Below, in pieces: positions 1-14,471 of a stretch of 64,000 nt of DNA. Under the pieces are notes generated by a model, which saw nothing but the letters and a program-made list of their open reading frames with translations, was not told the origin of the DNA and ran no database searches. This stretch comes from Phaeotremella fagi (taxonomy: Eukaryota; Basidiomycota; Tremellomycetes; Tremellales; Phaeotremellaceae), in NCBI GenBank assembly GCA_001599715.1, contig BCHU01000006.1:912765-976764 (forward strand), written 5' to 3'. The number at the start of each line of letters is the position of its first letter. The stretch's first letter is position 1. A program made the position numbers and the translations under genes.

Positions 1-3000
1 ATATTGGTGATAAAGAGGAATTGGCGAATTTACAGGTGAGTTCAAAGGGAGATAGAATGATTGACTCAGCTGAATCATTACTCTGTAGTCAAACCTCATC
101 ATTCAATTGGATAAACTCACTTATCTCCAACTGCTATTGACTCTAGCCTCTTGTGCTGATCAAACGGATTTTAATCAATTCAACGTCCTAGTCCTCGACA
201 TCTTGTATTTGATATTTCGATCGACAAAACCCAAGGACCTAAAATCCAATCAGGACAGAGTAAGTTTCTTCCTGACTGGGCTTACATCTGCTTGATTTCT
301 AACAATCAACTCTCATTAGGCTCCTATAGAAAATTTGACGAAGTTATTGGACAATGAGAAAAGGCAGAAAGCAAAACAATATCAAAATGGATCAACGAGG
401 CATTCAAGATTTGGAACAACGATATCTGTTGTTGGTGTAGGTCGAATATATTGGTATGAGAAATCTCTACTAACGTGACCCAGGGCGATCATAAGATCAT
501 TCTACACAAGCAGAACGCTATAAAGGTCAACGCAGGTCAAGTACTTGATGAACTCAAAAAGAAAGTACGAGTTAAATTGCGGAAAGTCGTAAGTCACTCC
601 GCTGACCAGAGGAACATGGAAACTGACGATGGATTTCTAGGATGACATCGCGGTGGCAGCTAATCTAAGTCCACAATGTATCTCCGTCCTGAAAACATTT
701 GCATATAGCTTTATCGGAGCATGTTTTAACAGTATGTCTCTTCCCAATCTTCTAGAATGTAACTGAAGCCCTGCAAGCATTCTTCGCTTCCATACTGAAA
801 GACATTCGAATGGAAAGAACGAAAATTCGACCAACGGATAACGTTCGAACTTTTTACCTATCAACATTTTTTATAGAATATCTGTTAATACTACGACGTC
901 AAATGGCTCCGAAACCTGGTCCAGACGGTGTAAAAGAAACTTATCCATTTGATTTATCTCTGGGATTGGTCGAGGAGATGGCTGAAGTCGAAAGTGTCAA
1001 GTGGGTCGTTATGAGGATGAGAGTGACCATGGATGACAGGGTATGTTTTGTGACGCCCAGAAGAGGATGCGTGCTGACCACCCTAGCCCCCTGCATGGAC
1101 TGAACTCCAAGCTTGTTTGAATTGTTTCACTCAAATCGTGAGTGGTTCTCAACGGGTTGAGCTGACAATAATAGCTTTTGCTTATTGATGCTATGTCTAC
1201 TTCTGACGAGCCGGACGATGTTGAAGTGGCAGAGATCCTTCAAAATCAACTTTACTATAACGGTGATATTTTGGATTCTTCACTTCAAGTGATCACCCAA
1301 TATAAAGATCAATCTATTGGGTTAGTTTCCACTTCGCAAAACTTCACTATACAACCGCTTATGACTCTCTAGATACCTGGATTCAGTCGTTCATTTCGCA
1401 TACGTACTTTTGAGGATGTTAGAAAAGTATTCGAAACAGAAATCGTTCATGTTCGTCCGAAAAAGAAGAGCTGCAAGAAACAAACGAAAACAATTACCAC
1501 AGGATATCAACGGTCTGCCAGAAGATATCCATGGTCAGGATGGAGAAGTTGAGAATGTCCCAGATAGAGATGCGCCCAGTTATGCTGAACACGCTTTCAC
1601 CTTCACTAGTTTTGAAAAGGTATGTTTTTCGTTATCTACGTCTTGAGGTTATTCTTACGTGATCGTCTTGTAGCGTTTCGCCCAAGAACAAGTCACAAAT
1701 ACTCTTCTGAGCTATTTGTCACGTTTCAATGATTTTGATGAACCAGATCAAATGAAGAGGGTGGTAGGATTGATGCATCGTCAAGTTATCAAAAATAAAG
1801 CAGAAGGTTTATATTTCAGAGTAAGGGACTTTTCAATTCACATTAGAATCAGCTGATGCAGGTTTCAAATTCTACAGGTCTCCAGTCTTAATTTGTTCAA
1901 AAAGATCCTCGACGATCAACTGTCGTTACCTAAATCCGACACCTCGAAAGATCTTCTTCAACTACTGAACTACATTATCAAGAAGTTCTTCAAGAAAGTT
2001 GCTGAAGATCCTTTCTTGATCGTTGAAGCCTTGACGCCGAAGACTGGTAGTCGATGGAAAGAGTTGTCGTCATATCAATCTGAAGATGAAGACAGTGATG
2101 GAATGGGTGGACAACGATCGAGAATCAAAGAGAAGGTGAGTAATCGGCGGTGCTTCAGTTTCGTATTTCTGTTGATCATTTGATAGATGGCAAAAGGACC
2201 TGCTGAACTCGAATTCTTGAAAAATAAGAAATTATCATGGAGTCAACAAATGGGTGTGGTCATTGCTTTACTTGTAGAGGCGGGACACGAAGATTGGATC
2301 GAAAATGTCATTGACGTAAGTTCAATGATTTGACGGAATGCTGACAAGAAAAGAATTTGGAGGTGGCGTTTGCAGCTAGAACTGAAATTGTGTTGTCTGT
2401 CGATGGACAACGGAATCTTGAGAGTGATGATGAAGATGAAGTTAGGAACTTTGGAGGTCCATCTACAGAAGCTATTGAAAAATTCGTCCAACATGGTATG
2501 GCATTGTATTTAAATTGACAGAATACCTTCGACTGACATCATTTGGTAGATCTCGATTCATCTAATGCTGGATTCAAGAACGCTATAATCTCAGATTCAC
2601 ATTTACGACTTATGCTTAAACTTCTCTCATTCGATTTGACGGATAACGATAACCGTAGGTCCATCTCTGACTCTGAACACGATTGCATATTGACCTAACT
2701 TCTAGTGAACGAAACGAAATGGTTCATCCCTCCATCAATCCTCCCATCGGCGTTACAAACCTCGATAGGAGCACTTAAACAATACCTAAACAACCCAATA
2801 GACATCAACGGCCAGAACCCCCAAACCCTCCTGCGAAAAAAGCGACCCAAAAGACAAAGACTGCTAGAATACGATTCCGAAGGAAACGAGATTGAACCAG
2901 AGAAGGTGCAACGGAAAAGGAAGACTATCGAGACTCAGATTTTCAAGTCGGCGGCGTTCATTGAGGATAGTGATGATGATGAAGAGGCTGATCGAGCTTT

Positions 3001-3370
3001 CTTTGAGAGAGAGGCAGCGTTGAGGAGGGAGAATCAGGAGTTGGCGGAGAGGAGTGGGAATATCATGTTGAGTAAGGGGACTAAAAAAAGGAAGAGGACG
3101 GGAAAGGGGAAGGGAGGTGAAGGCGAGGAGGGTGAGAAGGGGGATGAGGTAGATGGTGACGACGACGACGATGATGATCACATTGGAGTTACGCAGATCA
3201 GCGTTTTATCTCAAGGTGATGGTGATTCGCAGGAGGAGTCGGGTATGTCACAACTTGCTCCAGGGTTTCATGATCACGATATGACCGGGAATGAGAGCGA
3301 GAGTGATGAAGAGGAGGAGATTATACCCAGGAGACCTCGTCGAATTATTGATCCTGACGATGAGGACTGA
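1..3370 (+). CDS. TOF1: Tof1/Swi1/Timeless-family replication fork protection protein, 5' truncated by window
   Basis: Partial: coding sequence is already open at base 1 and ends at the TGA at 3368-3370. About a dozen exons separated by short introns. The N-terminal part seen (around 100-600) resembles the TIMELESS domain (helical stretch starting DKLTYLQLLLTLASCADQTD). The last exon (from about 2705) has WFIPPSILP, then a basic, nuclear-localisation-like stretch (RKKRPKRQRL) and a long acidic/lysine-rich disordered tail ending PRRPRRIIDPDDED, typical of fungal Tof1. The family works in the nucleus with Csm3 at stalled replication forks. An Asp run at about 3160-3180 is encoded by GAC/GAT repeats. 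The true start lies upstream of this window. Assignment is by family resemblance only; confident for Timeless/Tof1. Confidence 0.85.
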
Positions 3371-3605
3371 GGTGGACTGAGGTGGACATGGGAGGGATCT
3401 GAGAAGTAGATTTTGTAGATTATTTGTATTTCCAAATGGCAATTTTTTGTTCAATGTAACATTTTGAGAACAAAGCATAAATGCAATCAAATGCAGAATC
3501 GACTCAATACATACTTGCTACAAGATCTAACCACACTAACACGTAACGCACATCAACACATCACCAGAACAAGTCCGAATACGAACTCCAAAAGTCTCAC
3601 CTCAC

Positions 3606-4429
3606 CTAGTGATGATCAACCCCACCACCAAATCTACCAAACAACATCTCCCCAACCCCAGCCCCAACAACCACACTGACAATCCACCAAATCTGGAAAC
3701 TCATAACAACCAACATCAAAAGATAATGAACTGCAAATTGCAAACTAGTCAATAAACCTCTTGGAACGTCGACCCTGAAATTGAACGGTTTAGAGAATCT
3801 TTTGGTTCGGTTGGGATGAAGATTCTTTTGGATTGAGAGGGGGAGATGGGATGTTGATTCGGAGTTGGGTTGGGGTTGGGATTGAGATTTCTCATCGATT
3901 GAAGTGGTGTAGGGTGTTGGTGAGTCTGATGGTGTTGTGGGTTGATCGATCGATTCGTAATTTGGGTTGAGTTTTAGATTCGTCTTGACAACACCGTTGG
4001 ACACGGGTTTACTGAATCCGGTTTGACTAGGAAACGACAACACATGTCAGTAAGGAGTGAGAGACCGTCGGCTTGGATTGGTAAACCCACTCATCTCTCC
4101 AGCCTATATCGCAAGCTCTCCTGAATGCCGATAGATACCTATCGAAAATCGCTAACAGGAAGACGCCAAAACAGACACCAACGGTTGCACCAGCAGAAGT
4201 TGGCATCCAAGATTCGAACCACAACACTGCAGTGGGGATTGGTGTCAATCTATGGCTTCTATACAAGGAGTCTCAAAAAGAAAGAGAGACTCACTGTCAG
4301 TTCCTATCGAACCGTGGAAGTACATTTTCATCATTACCGATCCACCGTCTGTAGACGACACTTTTGGGGGGTCAGTTTTCAGGAAGAGAAATAAGTAGAG
4401 GTTAGCTTACTATCTGTCATACCTGACAT
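3606..4429 (-). CDS. CTR-family copper transporter (Ctr2-like, small)
   Basis: Spliced model of four exons: 4429-4411, 4348-4295, 4226-4091 and 4026-3606, giving 209 residues in a continuous frame. The N-terminus MSGMTDN and MMKMYFHGSIG is short and methionine-poor compared with plasma-membrane Ctr1 proteins. It is followed by TM1 (TSAGATVGVCFGVFLLAIF). A long hydrophilic Ser/Pro/Asn loop precedes TM2, which has the MxxxM copper signature (MLVVM), and TM3 has the GxxxG packing motif (GAGVG) before the typical end EMLFGRF. These are the defining Ctr features; the family forms trimeric Cu(I) pores in plasma or vacuolar membrane. The poor Met ectodomain suggests a vacuolar Ctr2 role, which is inference. 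The sequence just upstream has a GTAGGT...ACACAG pair that could be a 5' UTR intron. Confidence 0.88.
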
Positions 4430-5263
4430 ATCAGTCACTAAGAGATACTGTGTCAGCGATGTTTCTTTTATTTCAAGTGTGAACCTACTTTTGTCGAATG
4501 ATAAATTGATTTTTTTTTTCTTTTGGTAAGCAGAAGTTGAGTATTTAGTGCACTTGTTGAATTGTAAGACGCTACCAGTTCGACTGAATAGCTATAACTT
4601 AAACTATTTATATACTTGTATAATGTGAAAATCTAATCCAATCTACCATCCACTCTATTTTATATCCCTTTTACATCTATGCTTCTGACACCACCTTCGT
4701 TACAAGACTACGACAATAAAGCTTACGTAAACAAGAGGCATTTAACTCTTATTGAGCCCTTTAATTACTGCATTTCATCGTCGATACTGTATCTTCCTGC
4801 TCGTACTGTATAATGAACATCATTACCTACAGTAACAGCAATGATCACTTGGTGGCTATGATGGGAATCAATTGGAAACACCAAGTCCCCGTATCTGAAT
4901 TCATATTGTCGTGAATTTACCGTCTCAATTCGATATTTCGACGCTCCTATTTCTCGAGAACCTAAGGGCTTCTAGCGTTTGAAGGGGAAGGCAATCTTTA
5001 GTAAATGATGAGAATAGCGAATTTATTCACAATTTATCGAGACTTCCTTTGTTGAGAATGACGTACCGTACGAGTAAGTATACTCTGCACACCTTTGTTC
5101 TAGCTCCACCTGTCATTGGTCTAATATTTGCCAAAAAAGTCTTCCACCCTTTTTAAGAAGGCATCAAGACAAATATATATACAGTTACTCTGCTGTTGTC
5201 CATTCTATCACTAACAACCAACTTCCTATTTGAGAATTAAACTAAGCATAAAACAGTCAAATC
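4430..5263. other. Divergent intergenic region between copper transporter and small Cys-containing gene
   Basis: 834 bases with no supportable gene. It should hold both promoters. A TATA-like run (atatatata, about 5173-5181) lies some 90 bases before the start codon of the + strand gene. A T-rich tract at 4508-4523 sits upstream of the copper transporter. I looked for a GCTC-core copper-response element and do not claim one. Confidence 0.5.
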
Positions 5264-5738
5264 ATGGCCACAGTAAGTCACCTCCTTGTACTTAGAAATA
5301 CCAGACTTGACTGAATAACATTATATCCAATAGAATTCCAGCACCAACCATATTCTCGACTACACGTTAACAGGAGATGATTCTTATGACTCAGTAATAA
5401 TGTGTTCAACAATTCTTCAAGCCGGTGTTTGCTACTGCGTCCCTAAGTGGAGCAGTAAAGGTTGGTGTGGTAGACGTGTTTCGTCAAAGAAAAACGAACA
5501 GCTGTTCTACGACTCCTCCGATACGGAGATTCTCTGTTGGGGTAAGTATATCGGAAATCCTGAGGTATACACCAAGATCGAAGACGAAGATCTGGAGAAT
5601 TGGGTCAAAACCGAAAAGGCTACTTTGAAACAAGTCTCAACTCTCAATTGTGGCTCTAATCGCAACGAGCAACCATCTTTCCTTCTTAAAAAGCTCAAAG
5701 ACAATACCGAGAAGGCTCAGTTGAAAGTGGAAGAGTAG
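5264..5738 (+). CDS. Small hypothetical protein, cysteine-containing, 9-nt first exon
   Basis: Exon 1 is only ATGGCCACA (5264-5272); exon 2 is 5334-5738; total 137 residues. The join MAT|NSSTNHILDYTL keeps frame and the intron has GTAAGT and a CTGAC branch region. The middle holds a cluster of Cys residues (CSTILQAGVCYCVPKWSSKG, then GWCGRR) followed by a charged, helical C-terminus (LLKKLKDNTEKAQLKVEE). There is no signal peptide or membrane segment, so an intracellular metal-binding or redox role is possible, but I do not recognise the family. A TATA-like run lies about 90 bases upstream. Confidence 0.6.
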
Positions 5739-5985
5739 ACCGGGGAATGTATTAGGATGTAAAGAATTAGTTCTCTGAGTTTGAAGTAGTAGTTTATTTG
5801 ATGAATATCTGATGGAAGGTGCCTTCTTGTCCACTTCTTCTTGACATCATTTTCCCGACTACTAGCATCGCACTGGGTAATCAATAGGGGTATTCCAGCG
5901 CTTGACAACATATCACATTATTGAGATACTCTTCTCCAGAAAACTCGGACAAATACCATGCATAGCAACTGTGCAGTAAAGTGCC

Positions 5986-7995
5986 TCAAATGTTCTCTTT
6001 CAGGGCCAAATTAAGCTGATCACGCTGTTTGCAGCTTTCTAATTAAGACATCAGCTAAAAGCAACGACCCCAAACTTACCAAAACTGAAACACTTTGCCA
6101 GCTCATCCAGTTCTTTCTCCGTCTTACCCTCAAAGAACGTAGCGTATTCAACAGCCATTTCACCCTACAACCCAGATCAGCTATTAAACATCATCGATAG
6201 ATACAGATACAGATAAAACTCACGCCCATCAGGATGTTACGCAACATACGGAAGATATGTCGTTTCGCTTTCCAGATTGGAGGATATTTCGTCTCGAGTG
6301 AAGGTGTGTTATCCATGAACCATTTCTCGATCGTGGAGAAAAGATCTTTTACTGGCTTCTCGTTGGCACCCCAAGCATCAACCACGACGGCCTGGAAATT
6401 GGTGAGTAAGAACTTTTACACTCAAACTCACTTTTTTCTTCGCAAGATATGGTTTCAACAATTTCATATACGGCGACTCTGGATCGACATACACCAATCC
6501 TTGATAACCGATATCTGACATCAGCGTTATCATTGAAATTAACCCCCACCTTTATATGTCCAAATGGTCCAACTTGCGTTATTCTTTTCGAAAATCCCCA
6601 ACTGTAGTTTCAATACCTGGTAACGACGTGCGTTGACGGCTTCCCAGTCCTCCCCGTCGTCAGAGTTGTTATACACAGGTCCCCATTCACCGATCCAAAC
6701 AGGAGCCTAAAGTCAGTCAGGAACCTACGAACCACGTACATTGTTGTCAATCGCAAAAGAGGCTTTTCGAAGGAACCCTTTCTCATGATATTCAATCTGC
6801 TCTGGAGTACCCTGTAACAGAGTCAGCTGAGGAAATGACCCAAACCCACCTCATAAGGTGCTGGTGCCGCTGGGAAACCGTATCTATTATCAGAAAATAT
6901 TCATATGTTTGGACTTACATGGAATAGTCGTGACAAGCGTACGACGTGTTTGGGAAGACTTTCGTGAACCGAGAAAAGTCGCCGCCGTAGGTGCTGATGA
7001 TTATAAGATGACAGAAACATCATTTCAACTCACTTTCCACTACTTTGTCAGCCTACGACTAAACATCGGACTTACTCTAAAAACAATATGTGATGAGGAT
7101 CAATCACACGGATAGCCTTCTCCAAACGATCGTAAAAGTCGAGTAATCTGTAATGTAAAGGATCGGCTGGCTCATTGATAGGATTATACCCTGCGACCCA
7201 GGTATTGTCTTTATAGTGCTTGGAATCAGCTCCAATCTAAGTTTCTTCCTACCTCAACAATTTTTTCCCAAACGAAAACAGCTCGATCTTGGAAGTCCAT
7301 GTGGTCCCAGACTACTATTAGCGATGAACACCTTAAACACCTACATGTAGCCTTGTGAAGACCGGAATCGCAATGCCAAGCTTGGTTTTGACCTGAGGGT
7401 CAGTCTTCGTTGTGACAGTCACAAACCTCCAGGTAAAGCGTGAAGATCAATGATGGTGTAAATTCCGTGTTTGGCGCACTACAGATTAACACGAGACCCA
7501 TAAACGTGTCCTCACCAAGTCTACAACTCGGTCAAGATGCTTGAAACCTTCAGGTTTGAGGACTTTGGGATGCATATCATCCTCGAAATGACGATAGTTG
7601 ATCTACAATCAGCTTCTCATCTTCCAACAACACCCACAGGTAACCGTAAACAGTTCATACCCAAGTCTTTCAAGAAAATTGCGTCTTTTTCAGTAAAGAA
7701 GTATTCCAAGAACTGAAAGTCTTCAGTCTACGATATGTACTTAGATCCTGTTGTGCCACTTACCTTGTCAAAGAAATAATCGTACTTCTCCTTTCCCAGG
7801 ACGTTCAGCATCGCTTCTCGCATTTCATGTTCATGTCCAGCGTAACCGGTAATGAAATTCTCCATGTTCACTGAAGTTTCAGTTGGGGTTGTTGGGAAAT
7901 CACTCACTCCATCCTCCCAACGCTGTTCCCTTCAATAGCACCGGCTTACCATTGAGAACAATGTCTCTTCCATCAACTTTAAGATAATTGGCCAT
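5986..7995 (-). CDS. Glycoside hydrolase family 5 protein (glucan 1,3-beta-glucosidase-like)
   Basis: Starts ATG at 7995 (MANYLKVDGRDIVLNGKP) and, with many small introns, ends at TGA 5986-5988 (last exon ending LALKENI). The order fits GH5: an N-terminal strand (GRDIVLNGKPVLLKGTALGG), helix-rich barrel elements (KEKYDYFFDKFLEYFFTEKD), HGIYTIIDLHALPGGQN, then GYNPINEPADPLHYR holding the acid/base Glu (NEP), and APVWIGEWGPVYNN holding the nucleophile Glu. Both catalytic glutamates are present. There is no N-terminal signal peptide, so the enzyme is probably cytosolic or non-classically exported, and a role on intracellular glucosides or glycolipids is possible. The substrate is not decided by sequence alone. 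Confidence 0.85.
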
Positions 7996-8486
7996 CGTGA
8001 ATGAAAAAAAATGTTACTAACTCGACGTCAAAGTGGTTTCAGCTGACCAAAATCCTGACTATTATCATATCTTAACGGTGGAATTGAAGATTGGATCTAT
8101 ATCTTCGGAAAAACTGGATAAATCGCGGTCGAAAAAGAAGAGACAATTGTTAGATCACATGGCTTTTCGGATAAGAAATGACAGCATGCCGAGTGAAGAT
8201 CTCCAAGTTTTGAGATCATGTTTATCCGACAAATCACCATAAACCTTCCAAACTGTCCGTAAATACTGCGCATTGGAAAATAAGAAGCTTCTAAAACACC
8301 CGTTGATTATGCGGATTGGAAATGCAATTATAGTTTCTGTATGCATCCGGGGTATCAGAGGGAAGACGTTAAGGGGCACCTCTGGGCCACAACGGGGGGG
8401 AAATAGGTATATATACTTTGCATGGGAAAAAACGAGTTCTCCATTCAAATACTCCACCACTTTGAAAAACTTGTACACTCTCAACA
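7996..8486. promoter_or_regulatory. Bidirectional promoter, GH5 (-) and sugar transporter (+)
   Basis: A 491-base head-to-head gap. A TATA-like octamer TATATATA at 8408-8415 lies about 75 bases before the transporter start codon. Longer open frames in this gap (8033-8242 + and 8155-8550 -) have no family resemblance and one crosses the transporter start, so I treat them as chance. Divergent arrangement of a glycosidase and a sugar transporter suggests shared control by carbon source; this is inference. Confidence 0.55.
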
Positions 8487-10457
8487 ATGTCCGTACACAA
8501 AGACGAGATAGAATACATTCCCAATATCGCGGATCAAGAAGAGGGTCCAACCAAAGATCTAGCTGGAGCCATCGCTACTGGTCAAGTTCATAACTTGTCT
8601 TCTGACGATCGAGCTGCTGCTCTCAGATATGCTCAGAGGATTGACCCTGGACCTAAAGCTTTCAGTTGGCAGTCATTGGTTTTCGTATGGATCGGTTTGA
8701 CTGCTTGTATGTGTGGAGGAGATAATGGTGAGTCTTTTAAAAATGTGAACAAAACTGATTGTCAGGTTTCGATGGTAAGCTAGTGTCATTGTTATCGTCT
8801 TGTGTATAGACGTTAATTTCGTTCCCAATAGGTACCGTAATGTCAGCAGTCAACAGTATGCCCCAATGGTACAATTACTTCGGCCTAGGTCAAGCTAGTG
8901 CAGGAACTGGAGTAGTCTTCGGAATGTACACAGTCGGAAACGTTTCAGCTTTCTTCCTCCTCGCTTATCTCCCCGATAAAATCGGTAGACGGTGGTCAAT
9001 GTTCATTGGAAATTCGCTCCTAGTGTAGGTGATCTAACGAAGTCTGTATCTGATTAAATTAGTACTGGCTGTCTCCTCACTACATTCTCAACTGAGCTCC
9101 CACAGTAAGTTGTCACTGTCGACATGACCTAATAATCCAGATTCCTCGGTGGTCGTTTCTTGACTGGACTTGGATGTACAACCGCAGTAACCTCTGCGAT
9201 CTCTTATCTTGCCGAAATCACCAGTCCAGGTAATCGTGGATTCTGGTTGGGAATGATGTATTCCTTCTACTATGGTAAGTCAACGATCACCAACTCCCTA
9301 GCTGACGTCAGTCGGACAAATCACTGCTTCTGGAGTCTCAATCCCCTTCGGTCTAAGAACAGACTTATGGAGTTGGAGAGCCCCAATCCTTCTTCAAGCA
9401 GGTCCAGCAGCCCTCAATCTATGTTTCGTTCTCCTCATCCCCGAATCCCCCAGATGGCTCTATTCCAGAGGACACCGTGAACAGGCAGTTCGAATTCTCG
9501 CTAATCTCCACTCTCGAGAACGAGACATTCATTCACCGTTGATTCAACTTGAAATCCAGGAGATCGAAGCCGCTATCGATTTGCAAGGTTCGGATAAACG
9601 TTGGTGGGATTTCAAGACTCTCTTCAAGACCAAGGCTAGTAGATACAGATTCGGACTTACGATGATCTGCAGTTCTTGGTCTCAATTATCTGGTAACGGT
9701 CTTATCACTTGTGAGTCTGAAAATTTGCCAAAGTACCCGAAATCCAAACTGACCGTTACAAGACTTCTTGCCAACGCTTTTGAGACTCGCCGGTATCGTG
9801 GATCCAAACCAACAACGTATCCTCAATCTCGTCAACAGTGTAACATCATTCATCGGAGCCCTAATCGGAACCAACTTGGTCGATCGAGTCGGTCGAAGAA
9901 AACTCATGCTCTTCGCCACCATTTGGTGTATGTGTGGAATGGGTATAGTCGCTGGTTTATTGAGTGACGCCGGACCTCAGAGTACCATGCGTGCAAACGC
10001 TGGTATCTGCTTCATCTTCTTGTTCATGGTTGGTTTCTCTCTTGGTTGGACACCACTTCAAGGAACCTATCCATCCGAAATCCTACCTTTCGAGAACAGA
10101 GCTAAAGGTTTGGCACTTCAACGTGAAGTCACTTCATCAGTTTCATTGATCAACACCTTCGGATTACCTTCAGCTCTCTCCACCATCGGTTGGAAAAGTG
10201 AGTCCTTTTTCTTTCGAATTCGAAACCGAAACACTGACGTCACTTCAGCTTATCTAATCTTCATGTGTTGGGATGTAGTGGGCGTGATCGTCGTCTACCT
10301 GTTCGTAGTGGAAACTAAACAACTTTCATTGGAAGAAGTTGATAGTATCTTTGAGGCTGAAAATCCAAAAGAACGAAGTTTCGAGTTAGCCCGAGAAGCT
10401 AGACTTCGTGCTAAGAAAGAAAGAGAGGCTCGACAAATGGAAACTGAAGGATTTTAA
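8487..10457 (+). CDS. MFS sugar transporter (sugar porter / lactose permease-like)
   Basis: Begins ATG 8487 (MSVHKDEIEYIPNIADQEEG) and ends at TAA before 10458, with about seven short introns. Twelve-helix sugar-porter layout: cytosolic N-terminus, first helix around residue 65, PDKIGRRWS (loop 2-3 signature), GRFLTGLGCTTAVTSAISYL, the PESPRW element at the end of helix 6, a central loop, SSWSQLSGNGLITYFLPTLL on helix 7, DRVGRRKLM (loop 8-9 signature), TYPSEILPFENRAKG, and ETKQLSLEEVD at the end of helix 12. The N-terminal RIDPGPKAFSW is typical of fungal lactose permease-type porters. Plasma membrane proton/sugar symport is expected. The substrate is unknown; a neighbouring divergent GH5 gene suggests glucoside-derived sugars. 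Confidence 0.9.
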
Positions 10458-10793
10458 ACTATCGGAATGGATTTTGTAGGCGACTGTTTGCGATGTACTG
10501 TACGTTTCGGATAAGAAGGCAATGTTTGTGACCCCAGTCTTGCCTATTTCAGATGACCAGCCAAGACTCAAAACTTATTTCTACCTTCCGGTATAGTCAG
10601 TAACAGTCTCCGATATTGCTCATAGTAAGAGAAGGAGAATCCCAGACCATAATCCATGGTGTTGAGCAGAGGAAAGAACGAAACCAATATCAGTCGAAGA
10701 AGAAAAAGACTTCAATGCATAAAATCAAATGTCAATTCAAACCCACTCTCACGAAATTAGTAAAATGTATGTATAGTAATAAGTTAACGGCTC
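10458..10793. other. Convergent intergenic spacer
   Basis: 336 bases between two 3' ends. A 110-codon open frame (10616-10948 +) has no ATG-led family match and runs into the malic enzyme end, so it is taken as chance. Nothing else seen. Confidence 0.5.
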
Positions 10794-13628
<2,835 letters not shown>

Positions 13629-14471
13629 AGCAAGTTAACGTCCACAGATGTGAAAAATTGGCAGAGAAAATGAATGAATATTTCCATAAAATCTCGTAGT
13701 GATGGGGCAAGTTGAACCCGAAATAACAGGCAAGCGAGTAGGAATTAGATCCCGCTTGGATCGCCTCTCTCGATGACCGCGTAGCATAATGGAATTAACT
13801 CAACTTACCTATGAAAAACCAACTTATAGCTAGTCGATGAATCTGTCTAGTCTGATATTTAGTAAGGATACGAATGTTGTTGATGCAAAGTAAACTGTTC
13901 TCCCCAAAATTTAGCAACAATCGATTCGGAAAAGGTAGGAAAAGTAAAAATTGATTATCGTCTAAAATTCGAAAATAAATCATCTTGCTATTCGAAAAAA
14001 ACCACAGTAGGCGTCGGCTTGAGCCGCGCCCTTGGTGGACCCTGTTGCTCAGCTTAATTCATGCTTAAAATCAGTCAATCGACATGCTGGTATCTTGTTT
14101 TAATTCCCGTTCGAAGTAACCCAGTTGATATTTACTGTACAAGTACTTGACAAGTAGTTGTTGCTGGGCTGAGTCTGAATTGAGACCTTGTAAAAAACAC
14201 TTCCTTCTCTGCACCACATTGCAACTAACTGATACTAGGAAGGACGTGCTGATCTACGTGACATCATACCATGCGGTACAGTACCATTCATGTCGTTGTG
14301 GATGACCTAGTCACTCCAAATGTTGATTATCGAAATGGGAACCAGCAATTCCAGATACTCGCTACGTCACAATCCGAAGGCACACTTTCATTTCATACTC
14401 AAATACTAACTAGTTCTGACCTCTTTCTCCACCCTATCACTCCATTGCAAAAGTGTCTAATCTTCAACACC
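13629..14471. promoter_or_regulatory. Divergent promoter region, malic enzyme (-) and membrane protein (+)
   Basis: 843 bases without a supported gene. An ATG-started frame at 14271 runs in phase towards the downstream gene's start region but its sequence is polar and lacks similarity; the signal peptide begins at 14472, so that ATG is preferred. No sharp motif identified. Confidence 0.45.

Noticed and set aside
8155..8550. 131-codon minus-strand frame before the sugar transporter
   Set aside because: It crosses the start codon of the well-supported transporter, has no family resemblance and needs no splice signals; taken as antisense chance.
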